DNA of 64,000 bases from Axinella damicornis (lineage: Eukaryota; Porifera; Demospongiae; Axinellida; Axinellidae): positions 5,345,707-5,409,706 of the forward strand of contig OZ007517.1 of the NCBI GenBank assembly GCA_963931865.1, read 5' to 3'. The notes under the pieces are model-generated. The model was not told where the DNA came from and searched no databases. It saw only the letters and a list, made by a program, of their open reading frames with translations. Below, piece by piece: positions 46,593 through 57,783 of this stretch. Each line of letters opens with the position of its first letter. Within the stretch, counting starts at the first letter, position 1. The position numbers and the translations under genes were made by a program.

Positions 46593-47567
46593 ATGTCCTT
46601 CCTGCTTTCAGCAAGGCATTTCTGTGTCGGACTGCCGGCTGATACAATCACTGTGGACGAGGTCACCTGGCGCACATCTGTTGAGAAAGAATGGAACAGT
46701 TCAACCTACCACAGTGCTGTGTCAGAGCTCAGAACCACCATCCCAGTTGAGCTCAATTCACTGCCACATACTCCAAATCCAACACCACAGGACTACACCA
46801 CCGGCCCGTACACCAATGATAAATGGGGTGCATGGCTGAAGAGATTGTCTCCAAACCAACACAGGATACAAAATATGTACCGGGATAAATACCAACAAAG
46901 GATCTGACACGGGAGTACTAGTCCTCAATAATGGGCAGGCTTTAGCCGCTTATAACATCGTTTGGCAACAAAGCTACCAATGCTCTCAAGGAGGGAAACC
47001 TAGGTACAAAACAAACAGCAAAGATAGCCAGAGGAGGGAAGTGAAGCCTCAAAATACCCCAGGCAGTCAACTAATGGCCTGTAAAGCAACTCTCAATGTC
47101 CGCCTTCTAAACCTGGGCTCTGGTAACGAAATGTTACACATTTGATTCTCCATGGCCTCTACCCACACTCCTACATCTCAGCAGTCCCACAAACCTCTAC
47201 CTGAGGTGATGAAGAAAGTGGAGTCGCTGATTTCCCAGAGCCACCTCAGCCACATTAGCCTTCAGCTTGCTCTCCGTGACTGGATTCCGGACCACCTTTG
47301 TCAAGGTACTCTCACCGCCAAACCCTCAGAGTATGACAGGCGATACTACCCTACAGTGGAGGATGTGAGAAATAATTTATGAGCAGAAAGGTAATCAATA
47401 ACATACCAAACAACATGTTTGACCAGGATGCTCATGAAAGTAAGGAGGCTAAAGGGTTCACGTTCATTCTGAGGAAGTACACTAGCAACAAGGGAGGCAA
47501 AGACACTAAAGCTCCAAGGTTTGTTTTCCAAGGCAAGTACCAGCGTGTCCCATGTTATTCACAATGA
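46593..47567 (+). pseudogene. CARF/ALS2CR8-like coding region, broken
   Basis: Three consecutive + strand pieces. 46,593-46,907 contains NDKWGAWLKRLSPNQHRIQN, then a stop. 47,152-47,381 contains ALRDWIPDHLCQGTLTAKPS and YDRRYYPTVEDVRNNL, then a stop. 47,379-47,567 contains MSRKVINNIPNNMFDQDAHE and GFTFILRKY. The RRYYPT..D(V/I)RN pattern is typical of the ALS2CR8/CARF-type family, which in invertebrates is often multicopy and transposon-like. The second and third pieces are separated by a frame change around aataatttatgagc. Pseudogene or sequencing indels. Family call is moderate. Confidence 0.5.
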
Positions 47568-47586
47568 ATATCCCGTGCTATTTATC

Positions 47587-47605
47587 GCCCCCCCCCCCCC
47601 CCCCG
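47587..47605. repeat. Poly-C tract within a short direct repeat
   Basis: cccatgttattcacaatgaatat (before) and cgtgttattcacaatgaatat (after) flank a run of about 18 C. Confidence 0.9.
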
Positions 47606-48354
47606 TGTTATTCACAATGAATATTGTCAAACAGTGTGTATATTGTGCGTGCACAGCAACAATAATGATGCCACTGGTACAGTAGCAGGTTTCTTGCTAA
47701 ATTGGGCAATATAATATTATGCTACAGATCCAGAGACAGGCACGCATATGTAACACATTGCTTACTCACAATGTACACTTACTGAAATGTTAAGTGGGAA
47801 GCCAGGTCAGCGACTGGATTTAGCAAGTGTGCTCTTACTAGGATACATGAGGGCTTTAGCCCTCACATAAACACCCAGAGAACTGATTGGTCGATGGTTC
47901 AGCCCTCGACCAATGAACACTGCCTGAGTGTTCCAAGGGTGTTTAAGTTCTGATTGGGAGGGCTCTCTATCTTGCTATCTGGCATTATGGTGAATATTGT
48001 ATGAGGTACAGATGTATATACACATTCTGTGGAACCATGCACAGGAATAGAGTCTTGGACGAATCTTTATTACAGTGATGAAGGATATACCAAAGCAGAC
48101 CAATAGCTCTGGTTGTGGAGTTTTTGCATGCATGATAAGCTAAGTATGCTAAAACCAAGAGTCCCGTTAGAGTTGACAGCGTGTAGTTGACTTACTTCTC
48201 TGTAAGTTTGCTCGACATAAAGCACTTGGACTGCCCTCCTTTGGCTTACTCACAGTTAACACACTACACTACTTTTGGGGTTGGTGCGAGGGTTGTGCAT
48301 GTGCATATACGGAGAAGTTGAGTCTTCGTGCATTAGTATGCAATACTAGAGGGG

Positions 48355-48582
48355 ATCATGCCTGATCCCCTGCCTGTAAGCCACTGAGGGGTCTACCTGA
48401 TCCCCTCATAAAGCCAGCTGAGGGGGTTGCATGATCCTCTGCATTTAGTGGCTGCTGAGGGGTTACTGAATCCCCTTTTTCACTGCTGAGGGGTATGCTG
48501 AATCCCCTTTCTATGCCTGCTGAGGGGGTTCTTCTTTGCCTTGAGGGTTTTCCCCTCTCTTTAATGCTGCCAGCTGAGGGGT
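48355..48582. repeat. Degenerate GCTGAGGGG / ATCCCCT minisatellite
   Basis: Five to six units of about 35-40 bp, each with gctgaggggnt and gatcccct or aatcccct, which are partly complementary (AGGGG/CCCCT), so each unit can form a short hairpin. Ends at a foldback element. Confidence 0.8.
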
Positions 48583-48629
48583 TAGCCTCGTTCCCAGGCC
48601 GTTTTGGGAGGGAGAAACGGCCTGGCAAC
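48583..48629. repeat. Foldback element, TAGCCTCGTTCCCAGGC ends
   Basis: tagcctcgttcccaggccgttt pairs with aaacggcctggcaac. Right end shortened. Confidence 0.75.
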
Positions 48630-48654
48630 TTCCGCGAGTTCAGGTATACTGTAC

Positions 48655-48880
48655 ACTGCAATACCAGTCATATGTAAGGTGCAATATAAGCCATAGCACC
48701 CTCTGATCAGATGGGTTGCAATACCAGCCTTGCTGCCATTACTGCTGCAATATCAGCCATATATTAAAAGCGATCGCTCACAGCAATACAAGCCCTTGCT
48801 GCCAGTCATTTGTATGGTGCACTACAAGCCATAGCACTCTGTAATCCAAGGGGTTGCAATACAAGCAGTGGCAGTGAGAG
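48655..48880. repeat. Degenerate GCAATAYMAGCC minisatellite
   Basis: gcaataccagtc, gcaatataagcc, gcaataccagcc, gcaatatcagcc, gcaatacaagcc, gcactacaagcc and gcaatacaagc recur at 20-45 bp spacing. A 65-bp phrase (ggtgcaMtayaagccatagcac...) occurs twice. Confidence 0.8.
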
Positions 48881-49073
48881 CTTTCCAGTCACATGACTCA
48901 CTGAATGATGTCCATTTTGCCGCAGGTTGATTTGACCCCAATCACGGATTGATAGAGCTTGATTTCTGGAAAAATGTGACGTTCATTAAAAGCATTCATT
49001 TTGTGAGACATGACTGAAAGCAGTTTTCATGCTGAGCACAATCCCTAGCTTCAAATCTTATTCACATACATAA

Positions 49074-49545
49074 CGAGGGGCAACTACACTCCTGGTAGCC
49101 GCGTTGCAACCGGTTGCGACTCGACGGTAGCGCAAGCTAGGTACTGCAACTCATTGCAATTAACGCACATGCCACGAGAGGACCGCGCTCGGTCGACGTC
49201 AACGTCGATCGATTAAGCTGAGTCAGCAATGGTGGCCCAAGGAGAAGACAAGAAACTGTTACAGCGCTCACAACTTCGCCAGCACGGTGAGTTTTGGCAT
49301 GTAAGCGTCAGTGAACGACAGCGATCACGGCCTTGTGGTCAGAATCTTTGTGTGCCTTTCCTAAGAACAGTACTGCCACCGGAAGTCGATGGAGCGCTCG
49401 AGCAATGGCGGCCAACGGCGAGACATATCTCCACCACCAAGGTGAGTTTCAGCACCAAAATTGTATGGTGAGGACAGTGCATGATAGCGATCACGACGGT
49501 GTAGTCAGAATCTCTGCAGGCCATTCCTACGTAAGTAGTCAAACG
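49074..49545. repeat. Dispersed repeat, copy 1 of tandem pair
   Basis: gaggggcaacNNcactcctggtagccg, then gcagcaatggcggcc, gccagcatggtgagttttggcatgtaagcgtcagtgaacgacagcg and tctccaccaccaaggt. The same order recurs at 49,580-50,010, with an older copy at 4,495-4,995. Contains ATGs and AG|GTGAGT-like words, so it may derive from a gene start or a small non-autonomous element. Confidence 0.75.
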
Positions 49546-49579
49546 TTATTTATTTAGGTTAGATTATTTATTTTATTTA

Positions 49580-50010
49580 TCGAGGGGCAACCGCACTCCT
49601 GGTAGCCGTTGCAACGCCGGCTGCGACTCGCCGGCTAAGTATCACAGTTAGTTCCGATTAACGCACATGCCACTTGGCAACCACGCTCTGTCGATCGCTA
49701 GCAATGGCGGCCAAAGGGAAGACACGAAGTTATTACAGCACTTACAACTTTGCCAGCATGGTGAGTTTTGGCATGTAAGCGTCAGTGAACGACAGCGATC
49801 ACGGCCATGTGGTCAGAATCTTCGTGTGCCTTTGCTAAGTTACGGTACTGCCACCGGAAGTCGGAGAGAGCGCTCGAGCAATGGCGGCCACGGCGACACA
49901 AAAGCGCTTGTATCTCCACCACCAAGGTACGTTTCAGAACCAAAATTGTACGCTTGGGTCACTGCATGATAGTGATCACGACGGTGTAGACAGAATCTTT
50001 GTAGGCCATT
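49580..50010. repeat. Dispersed repeat, copy 2 of tandem pair
   Basis: Direct repeat of 49,074-49,545 with indels. The last shared words are cactgcatgatagtgatcacgacggtgtag and tttgtaggccattcctaaggtagtcaaa. Confidence 0.75.
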
Positions 50011-50064
50011 CCTAAGGTAGTCAAAGGTTAATTATTAATTTTACATCATTTAGATTGCAATACA

Positions 50065-50137
50065 TTACGCGGCACAATTTTTCCCCTACCAGGAGTGTAA
50101 TTACGCGGCACAATTTTTCCCCTACCAGGAGTGTAAT
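50065..50137. repeat. 36-bp tandem duplication
   Basis: ttacgcggcacaatttttcc... is repeated exactly at a 36-bp step. A diverged single copy is at about 4,550. Confidence 0.93.
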
Positions 50138-50438
50138 AAATACAATGTTAGTAAACTATACTTAGGCTATTCTAACCAATCAGGTTACAGTATTTTCAGG
50201 ATATAACGGGTCATATATCCCATGGCCGCCTGCATGCGCATACTGTAAGCGATCATGTGCATGAGAAAGCGAAGAGCTAGCTTTGTTAGTCTAGCCAAGG
50301 GCATGTGCCTTTATCGCTGCCTCAGTCAAGTATCACGGATGCCTCTGCCACTGATCGGTGAGTGCCTACACCACAGTATCTATGTCTACACAGTGTACTC
50401 ACCTTAGAATAGCCTAAGCATGGTGTAAGTTAGTTGTA

Positions 50439-50552
50439 TCCCTGGCCAGCGGGATGTAAGACAAGTTACATCCATTGGGAGAGGCCAATTCATACTAGCC
50501 AACTGCTATACCAGCATAATGGGTCTTATATCCCACTGGCCAGGGATATAAC
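50439..50552. repeat. Foldback with GTTATATCCCTGGCCAG ends
   Basis: gtatccctggccagcgggatgtaagac pairs with gtcttatatcccactggccagggatata. Inside lies attcatactagccaactgctataccag, which recurs alone at 52,740. Confidence 0.75.
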
Positions 50553-51511
50553 CAATACATATTAACCGAATAGACTGTGAAGTTGTCAACCATGTATGCT
50601 GCCACTGCTGTGGAGGGTGTCCAGATGATGATCCTGTAGCTATAAGCACAGTGTGACTGACCCTTTTCTTTGGGATACATTGTAGGTCAAGTGGACCAGT
50701 GCTCTAAGTTGACATAAGAACATCCATACTGGCTGGACTCAACTGTGTAGGAGGGGAACATACTTGACCTTTGTCTAATCAGGTTTATTAAACAGCTCAT
50801 ACCAATCTCTCAAATAGGAAGGTTCCTTCTAGATAGGGCCCCACCATCCATGTATAAGTGAGACCTTGACTGGAAAAGGTCACGACCCTGACCTCCATAC
50901 AGATCGTGGCTGTGAGGTGTGATGGTCGTATACTGGAGGCAGCAAATGCTTTGATGAGCGAGAGCAGTGCTCAGTGGGTTCGATCATTGCAGAAGATGGT
51001 AGCTAGTGAGCTATTGTAGCTACACACGTAAGAGACAATTCCTTTGCGGATAATGTGCATTACAGTGAATTTTGACTATAATTGCATCACACAGTTGCAT
51101 CCCAAAGTACAGCACGCTGAAACTATCATAGTATGACCATGTTCTTCATGGTTCTTGCTGCGAGGAATACATTGCAGAGAGTACATGCATTTCCTTACGT
51201 TTACACATTTTGGGAACCGTTTCAAGCCATTAGACAGAAAGGTTTGGCACCGTGTCAACGAATTAGACAGGATACATTTGGCACAGAGTAAGTTGGACAG
51301 AAAGTGCACACTAGGAGCAAACAGTTACAAAATGTGTTTCTGATACTGTGTATGAAACAGTTACAGTAACTGTTTACCACTGCACTTTGTCAATCAAGCA
51401 GTAGACATGTCACGTTAAATTTGGACCCCCGTAAAATACGTTCCCCCGGAACAAATTCTTCAAAACAACCATGAAATTCTTGGACCTATACCATGAAAAA
51501 TTAGTTCCACC

Positions 51512-51552
51512 AAGGGCGCATGCCACCTTCGGTGGCTCGATACGCCCTTGGT
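51512..51552. repeat. Small hairpin with UUCG-type loop
   Basis: aagggcg...gccaccttcggtggc...cgccctt: nested stems capped by c(TTCG)g. A similar hairpin, gcacccttcgggtgc, is at 40,830. Confidence 0.6.
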
Positions 51553-52593
51553 TCCACCTAGCTACGTATATTGTGTGCACTTGCACTTGCAACTTGACAG
51601 AAGTGCATGGTTACTAACTTAGCTATCTTTTGTCTGTACAGGTAGTTAGCGGCTGCTGGGCCGTTAAGGACTGTGATGCGATATCCACGCTACTGCAGCA
51701 TCAGCAACTCTCATATGGCACAGCGAAACTATTTCAGTTGCATTCGAACCTTCGTAGGTGAGCGTGCGCTTGTTCTCGATGGTAGCTTGGATGGATCAAC
51801 AGCCGCCCAGTTAACGTTACTCGTTGTGAAGGCTCAAGGCACTGTAGTTGTACTGCACAGGTCGCAATCAGGTAAGCACAGCTATTGATCTTTGACCTAC
51901 TATATGGTGATGTCATTATGACGACACTGCCAGCCCACTTCAACTTTCGCAGCTACATGTAATACAACAGCCAACAGTTGCTTTGCACGGCCCTATACAA
52001 CTGAACTGGGGGTCCATATACATGTATTTCAGCAGTATACGTTTCAAGGGATTCGCATATTTCAACAAGGTCGCCTGTCGACTAGGTTAGGATGCCAGGC
52101 ACTTCACTGCAAACATTCGGCACTGTCACTTCTAGCCATAAGTTTATCTTCACAACAAATTCATCTTACGGCACTTTGCATAGACAAGGCAAGTAGAGTT
52201 CATTTCATAGAATTCACTTCCTACATAGGAGACACTGAAAAATACCTACTTGGGTGTAACAGTGAAGGATCAGCTCACACAGTTCACCGCCACACAGGAG
52301 ACTAAAACGTGGATGCAATGGGGTATGTGACAGTCAGACACAAACCTCAAGGAGTACAGCACCCACTGTGTAACCACAGTGTGTCTCGATTTATGTAGGC
52401 TCTTCACGATATGACATACTGCCAGCACCTTGGATGATAAGACTTCCCATGATACATTGCACATACAGCAAGGATCATGGGAGGAAAGGCATGTCTTCTT
52501 TATATGGTGGACTGGACTTACTGGGCTGAACTTTGAACATCATGATTTATGCCTCCCTTGTTCAGATTACAGTAGGGGTATATAGTCTCGGCC

Positions 52594-52657
52594 CCAGACC
52601 CACACCAACCCTAGCGTGGATCGCTTTCAGTATCACACGCTGGGAAGGAGGGTCTGG
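52594..52657. repeat. Foldback/MITE with CCAGACCC ends
   Basis: ccagacccacaccaaccctagcgtg pairs loosely with cacgctgggaaggagggtctgg. Third member of the 42.4-kb family. Confidence 0.75.
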
Positions 52658-53733
52658 TCAAGTTCCTGCATAAAAATTCTGATTGGTTGATTCGCTAGTA
52701 AATGCTGTGTGCAATGTTGCTACCATGCACCGTGCACTAATTCATACTAGCCAACTGCTATACCAGTCAACAAAGTGGTCGAGGCCGCGGTTACAGCTGT
52801 GCTTAGCCAACTGGGGTCACCTACAGTCAGTGTGTGCTGATAAAGTCAAATACACACATGTATGTAAGACTTAGAAACAGAAGCTTGTCCAACAGATTTC
52901 GAGGCACCCATATTATACAGACAGTGTTGTTTGCTACACACAAATGGAAAGGGCATGGCCAGCTATTAATAACCTAGCACCAGATGACACCATAGTAGTG
53001 TTAACACCCAATGAGGTCAGGACTAGGTCGTTAATACGGCCATTCCTGAAGGTCCTTACCAGGAACGCATGAGGAGCATCGAACTAGCATAGACATGTTG
53101 TAATTGCCTCACGCATTACTGTCATACCTTATACAGAAGACCTATGTGGTACCGCCCAATTTGTTTTTCACACTTTACGTAACGGCCTCTAGCCGAATAA
53201 GGTAAAATTTGGGACGAGTGAAGGACTACTACTTCGGCTAGGGCGTGCATGCTGAGTTCGACACCCCTTCGCTGCCTTTAGCGTCATGCACTCCTGATCT
53301 TACCTGGTGGAGAAGGCAGTGTAATTCACTTCCCATTTCCTAAACAGCAGGTGCTATATCAACTACCCCACCCTCTAATTCACTCTGAACAAGCTGTGGG
53401 AGTCACCCAGACAGAAACCCAATAGTTGCAGCAGTTGAGGCTCTACCAATGGGGCTCAGAGCAAACAATCCTCCCTACCTCACAATACCTATGAACCACA
53501 AAGAATGCCAAGCAATCATCACCCTCTCAATGATGACACTTTTGTACACAATGCCATGTGTAGACATTCATCACCACACTACACTATGGAATCATAGATA
53601 CCTAGGAAGTGCCTCCAAGATTCACAGAATCAGTGTGATTATGTAGACCCACACACAGCCACAAATCCCTTTCCCACACATATAGCATCATCCCCTGTCA
53701 ACATTGCTTTCCCCTATTCTATCGTAAAGGAAA

Positions 53734-53840
53734 GGGGGGGGGGGGGGGGGGGAGGGGCAAAACAGAAAGTTTGGGGGGTGGGGCGATTGAATAGTGAGCA
53801 ACAGTGCGCCATTTAGGGGGGTCTGGATTTGAAATCTCAA

Positions 53841-53880
<40 letters not shown>
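53734..53880. repeat. Two poly-G tracts
   Basis: About 19 G (53,734-53,752) and about 40 G (53,840-53,879), with ggggcaaaacag following each. The shared flank suggests duplication of the tract plus flank. Confidence 0.93.
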
Positions 53881-53881
<1 letters not shown>

Positions 53882-54127
53882 AAACAGCCCCAGCCTCAGT
53901 CCCATCCCATCCCATCCCATCCCTAAATTCGACATTTTTCAATGGGATACATTTCTGCACCATACTCTGAACCAGCCATCTGAATGTCCATGTTGGCTTG
54001 CCATGCTCGGAGTAGAGTGGGATTGTATGCACTCGCCCACTGCTTGCATTCATTTCTTTGTGTGACATAGAACTGTGCAGCTGATCAGTATTGGTTTTCT
54101 CAGGCTGGTTGCAGCACTTTGTGGTCT

Positions 54128-54192
54128 GGGATAATTGCCGAGCGGGAAGCGAGGCAACTAATCGTGCAGTGTGGAGGTCGAATCTGGGCTAG
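54128..54192 (+). other. tRNA-like A/B box pair (SINE candidate)
   Basis: ttgccgagcggga (A-box-like) and gaggtcgaatctg (B-box-like), about 35 bp apart. No full cloverleaf. A degraded tRNA-derived element is possible. Confidence 0.35.
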
Positions 54193-55025
54193 TGCGACTA
54201 TAAACTAGAGGCAAAAAATTTCTCCTAAAATTTCAAAAGGATTTAGTGATGGCCTGTCACATTCGGAATTATTCAACCTCTCGAAAAGCTAAGAAACAAG
54301 GAGAATGCCATTAACCAGGCTCAGTCCCATGTGTGCATCTATGCACCAAATCAGAACATACATGTACCACCTCAGAGTAAGCGATTGGTCCCACTGTACT
54401 AACACATAGACAAGTCAGCTTACAAGAGGCAGTGTATGGTCCAGGTGGATTTCCACTGGTCAGATCTAGTCATACCACACGCAGCCCCAGTCAACAGTTG
54501 ATACCTACAAAAAGTAAACAAGATCTTTGAACCACGCAGGAGTATCATGAGGACAGGCCAAATGGAAATGAGTGGGATAACATGTCACATTTGCATGTCT
54601 CTCAGAAAGAAACTGACTGAAACATTTTGAGATGTGGGTACACAAACGCCAGAAGCCAGCGGGATTCCTCATCTCACACAAGCCAGTGGTGACGAGTATT
54701 ACTATTGCTTGCTGGTGTTGTTCAAACCACTCCTCAACGAACCATAAACTATCCAAGATGGTGAATCACCAATGGAGGCATTCATACAACAAACTGATGC
54801 CCTAGAGATGATCCTCAGCATGGCCCAGCAAGCTCAGGATGCTATTGGCCACAACCACAACAGCCACAACAGTACACAAAGTACAAGCTATCACTTTATC
54901 ACATGCATGCAGACAGCACAGACATTGGTGCCAAAGTCTTCACCAGTGGCATGTCTTATGTAGCCCATAATAACATTCAAGGATTAGCCATTGCCTGTTT
55001 TGACCAAACCAACCATGACAGCCGT

Positions 55026-55097
55026 TAGCCTCCTCTCTCCTCCCCCGTTTTTTTTTTGTTTTTGTTTTTTTGAGGAGAGAGCCTGGGAACGAGGCTA
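55026..55097. repeat. Foldback element with T-rich loop
   Basis: tagcctcctctctcctc pairs with gaggagagagcctgggaacgaggcta. The loop is ccccgttttttttttgtttttg. The left outer end has lost its gttcccagg part. Confidence 0.8.
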
Positions 55098-55456
55098 GAC
55101 AGGCGTAGTGAAGCAGCATTGTCTGAAATGTCTAGGCTAAGCAGAATTCACACCTAAGCATAACCCCACATATGCCCCAGCACAGCTCCAAGACACTGCA
55201 TAGCTACCACTTACATGTACTTGAAAAACAAGTTCCTACCAGCACTCTTGTCTAATCTCTCACTCGTGACCCTCCCACCTTGAAATGATTTTTACTTTGT
55301 GGCTGCCAAGTACATGTAAACATGTTCAACCCATTTGTCTAAACCTTCCCAGTTCCTAGCCATTCAGGTATTCATAATCATTGGTCCATCTCAGGCCAGA
55401 TTCACAATGACCATACAATCTGGCAAGGTACAGAGAGGTTTAGGTATACCTACATG

Positions 55457-55503
55457 TAGCCTCGTTCCCAGGCCCGAGACGGCGAGGAGAAAAGGGCCTG
55501 GTT
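55457..55503. repeat. Foldback end at the left edge of block copy 2
   Basis: tagcctcgttcccaggcccg ... gggcctgg, right end truncated; 21 bp later the duplicated block begins (55,525). Confidence 0.75.
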
Positions 55504-55524
55504 TCCACTGTTTGCGCATGCGCT

Positions 55525-56160
55525 TCCCGACAATGGAGTTTCTGGCTGCTTCCTTTTCAACCTGACTGGCCTTCGATGTTTGAATACCATCCTCAGCAGC
55601 AGCAACCAGCTGTCGAACAGGAACAGATCTGGGGGCTGGTGCGAAGTTCAGACCCATGGCTAGGGCTGACCGTTACGTGTTTATCAAATTCCTGAAAGAA
55701 GAGGTTCACCACTCACTTCTCACTGAAATGTGGGGGGGGGGGGGGGGGGGGGGGGTCTTCTTCAGGCGTGGTTGAGAAGGTTATCGAACTTCCGCTTTTG
55801 CCTCACATTGGTCTTTTCGGTCAGTTGCAACACAGCCTTATCTTTGAGGTGGTGGAGGGAGGCAGTGTGAGTTGGGCGTAGGGTGTATTTCAGTTGTCTT
55901 CGTTGGAAGAAGAGTTCAGTCTTGAGGCGTCTGGGAGTGGGCGGCATTCTGTGCAATTCGTGCACCTAGGTACTGCCGGCTGGCAATCATGGCGATTCTT
56001 CGACCTCTGTAGCTGTTGACAAGAGGACGCGCTTGGAGGCTAGGCGGTATGAGGCTGCAGTGTTTACAACGGCGGTTGAAGGAGAGGTGCTGCTGTGCTG
56101 GGCAGCCACTTTCCGTCGCTGCTTGTACTTCCACCCACCCACAACATCCCTCATGCTCCA
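55525..56160 (-). pseudogene. Penelope-like element, 5' part only (copy 2)
   Basis: - strand pieces HLSFNRRCKHCSLIPPSLQ, RRLKTELFFQRRQLKYTLRP, RKFDNLLNHA and MGLNFAPAPRSVPVRQLVAA, cut off at the block edge before the reverse-transcriptase core. A poly-G run (55,732-55,754) interrupts it as in copy 1. Confidence 0.8.
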
Positions 56161-56588
56161 ACCTCACACCACGTACACCCCCCTATGCTCCACCCTCACA
56201 CTACATCACCCCCACACGCTCTACCCACACTCAACACCCCTCACACTCCACCCACTTCATCTTAAGTTTGTTTGGACTGATGTGCAGTTGAAGTCTGGGC
56301 CAAAGTACTGTCATTGTACGGCAACTCTGTGTGAGTGTGTGCATGTGTGACAGGGTGTGGTGTGTGAGTGTGTGCACTGTGCATGTGTGACAGAGTGTGG
56401 TGTGTACAGCCAAAGTATTGAAAGTAGTGATTGGTGTGACAAGGTGTGGTGTGTGAGGGAGTGTGGTGAGTGAGGCCAAAGTACTCAAAGTAGTCATTGT
56501 ACGAAGATGTGAGGAGAACCGCAGGGAGGTGTACGTGTTACATGTAGTATGTGGGTGTGTGTACTTCTGACAGAGTGAAATCTCATAC

Positions 56589-56730
56589 CATTAGCGATGT
56601 CACAGTTGAGAGTGACGGCAGTCTCATATGTCCAGCAACATGCCACATTTCAGATGGTGTACCCTCCTCCCCCCAGGAGCAGCAGGGGGACGTATGTAGC
56701 GACACATGAAGTCTACACACTCTGTATGGC
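56589..56730 (-). pseudogene. HDAC1/2-like exon with stop codon (copy 2)
   Basis: Same exon as 9522-9663. It carries the same TGA after GGGGYTI and the same Cys in NVACCW, so both predate duplication. The glycine run is in frame here, but an extra base in cgtatgtagc shifts the frame at the Asn of RYN. Private lesions in each copy show both decay independently. Confidence 0.9.
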
Positions 56731-57138
56731 CTGGAGGAGAGAGGATTGGAGGGAGAACGGGGATCGAGGAAGGGGAGGTGGAGGAGGAGGGGGGAGAGGT
56801 GGAGGAGGGAAAGGTGGAGTGCATGGGAATGGATAGAGGAGGAGAGAGGAGGAAGGGAGGAGGAGGGTGGAGGAGGAGGAGAAGAGAAGGAGGAAGGTGA
56901 GAAGGAGGAAGGGGAGGTGGAGGAGGAGGGGGGAGGTGGAGGAGGGGAGGAGGTGGAGTGCATGGGAATGGATAGAGGAGAGAGGAGGGAGGGAGGAGAA
57001 GGAGGGAGGGTGTGAAGGAGAAGAGTAAGAGAGGAGGTGAGAGGAGAGAGAGGAGGAGGAGGAGAGAAGAGAAAGAGAAGGAGAAATGGATTATGGTATG
57101 CACACGTACATGTACTATAATCAAAGCCATTGCAGTAC

Positions 57139-57271
57139 CTTTTAGAGACAGATTGAAACATCCCCTTGCAGCGAGTCTGCTCCACACTGCAGCACCACAG
57201 CACTGGGGCAGTATAGCTCCATTACTTTGGACAGCACAGGTTTGAAGATCAGCTCATAGGATTCGTACTCT
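57139..57271 (-). pseudogene. HDAC1/2-like exon with 10-bp deletion (copy 2)
   Basis: Identical in layout to 11,607-11,739, including the loss between SLQG and GCFNL. The 133-bp exon length is unchanged. Confidence 0.9.
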
Positions 57272-57583
57272 CTGCATAGTCCTCTTTCCCCTCTGCACCA
57301 ACGTCCTTGTGGGTGAGAAGGAAGGAAAGGGCGAGAGGAGGAAGGGGAGGAGGAGGGATTGTCGAATGTGCCACCCACGACTCACATATCGTAGTCAAAG
57401 TGAACTAGCACAAGCCCACATCCATTTGTAGTGTACAGAAGTCTCTCAAGACCCTGTACCTCAGGCTATTAGGTGAAGGCAGCGTTTCATTTAGTACTAT
57501 AATTGTAGCATGGCAAAGTAAGGGGGGGGGCATGCCATTAATATTTCTTGGGTATTCTTCAAGGGGAGGGGCATTCCTGCCTC

Positions 57584-57783
57584 NNNNNNNNNNNNNNNNN
57601 NNNNNNNNNNNNNNNNNNNNNNNNNNNNNNNNNNNNNNNNNNNNNNNNNNNNNNNNNNNNNNNNNNNNNNNNNNNNNNNNNNNNNNNNNNNNNNNNNNNN
57701 NNNNNNNNNNNNNNNNNNNNNNNNNNNNNNNNNNNNNNNNNNNNNNNNNNNNNNNNNNNNNNNNNNNNNNNNNNNNNNNNNNN
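57584..57783. other. Assembly gap, 200 N
   Basis: Exactly 200 N, so probably a gap of nominal size. Copy 1 continues here into a poly-C tract, a likely cause. Confidence 0.99.
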
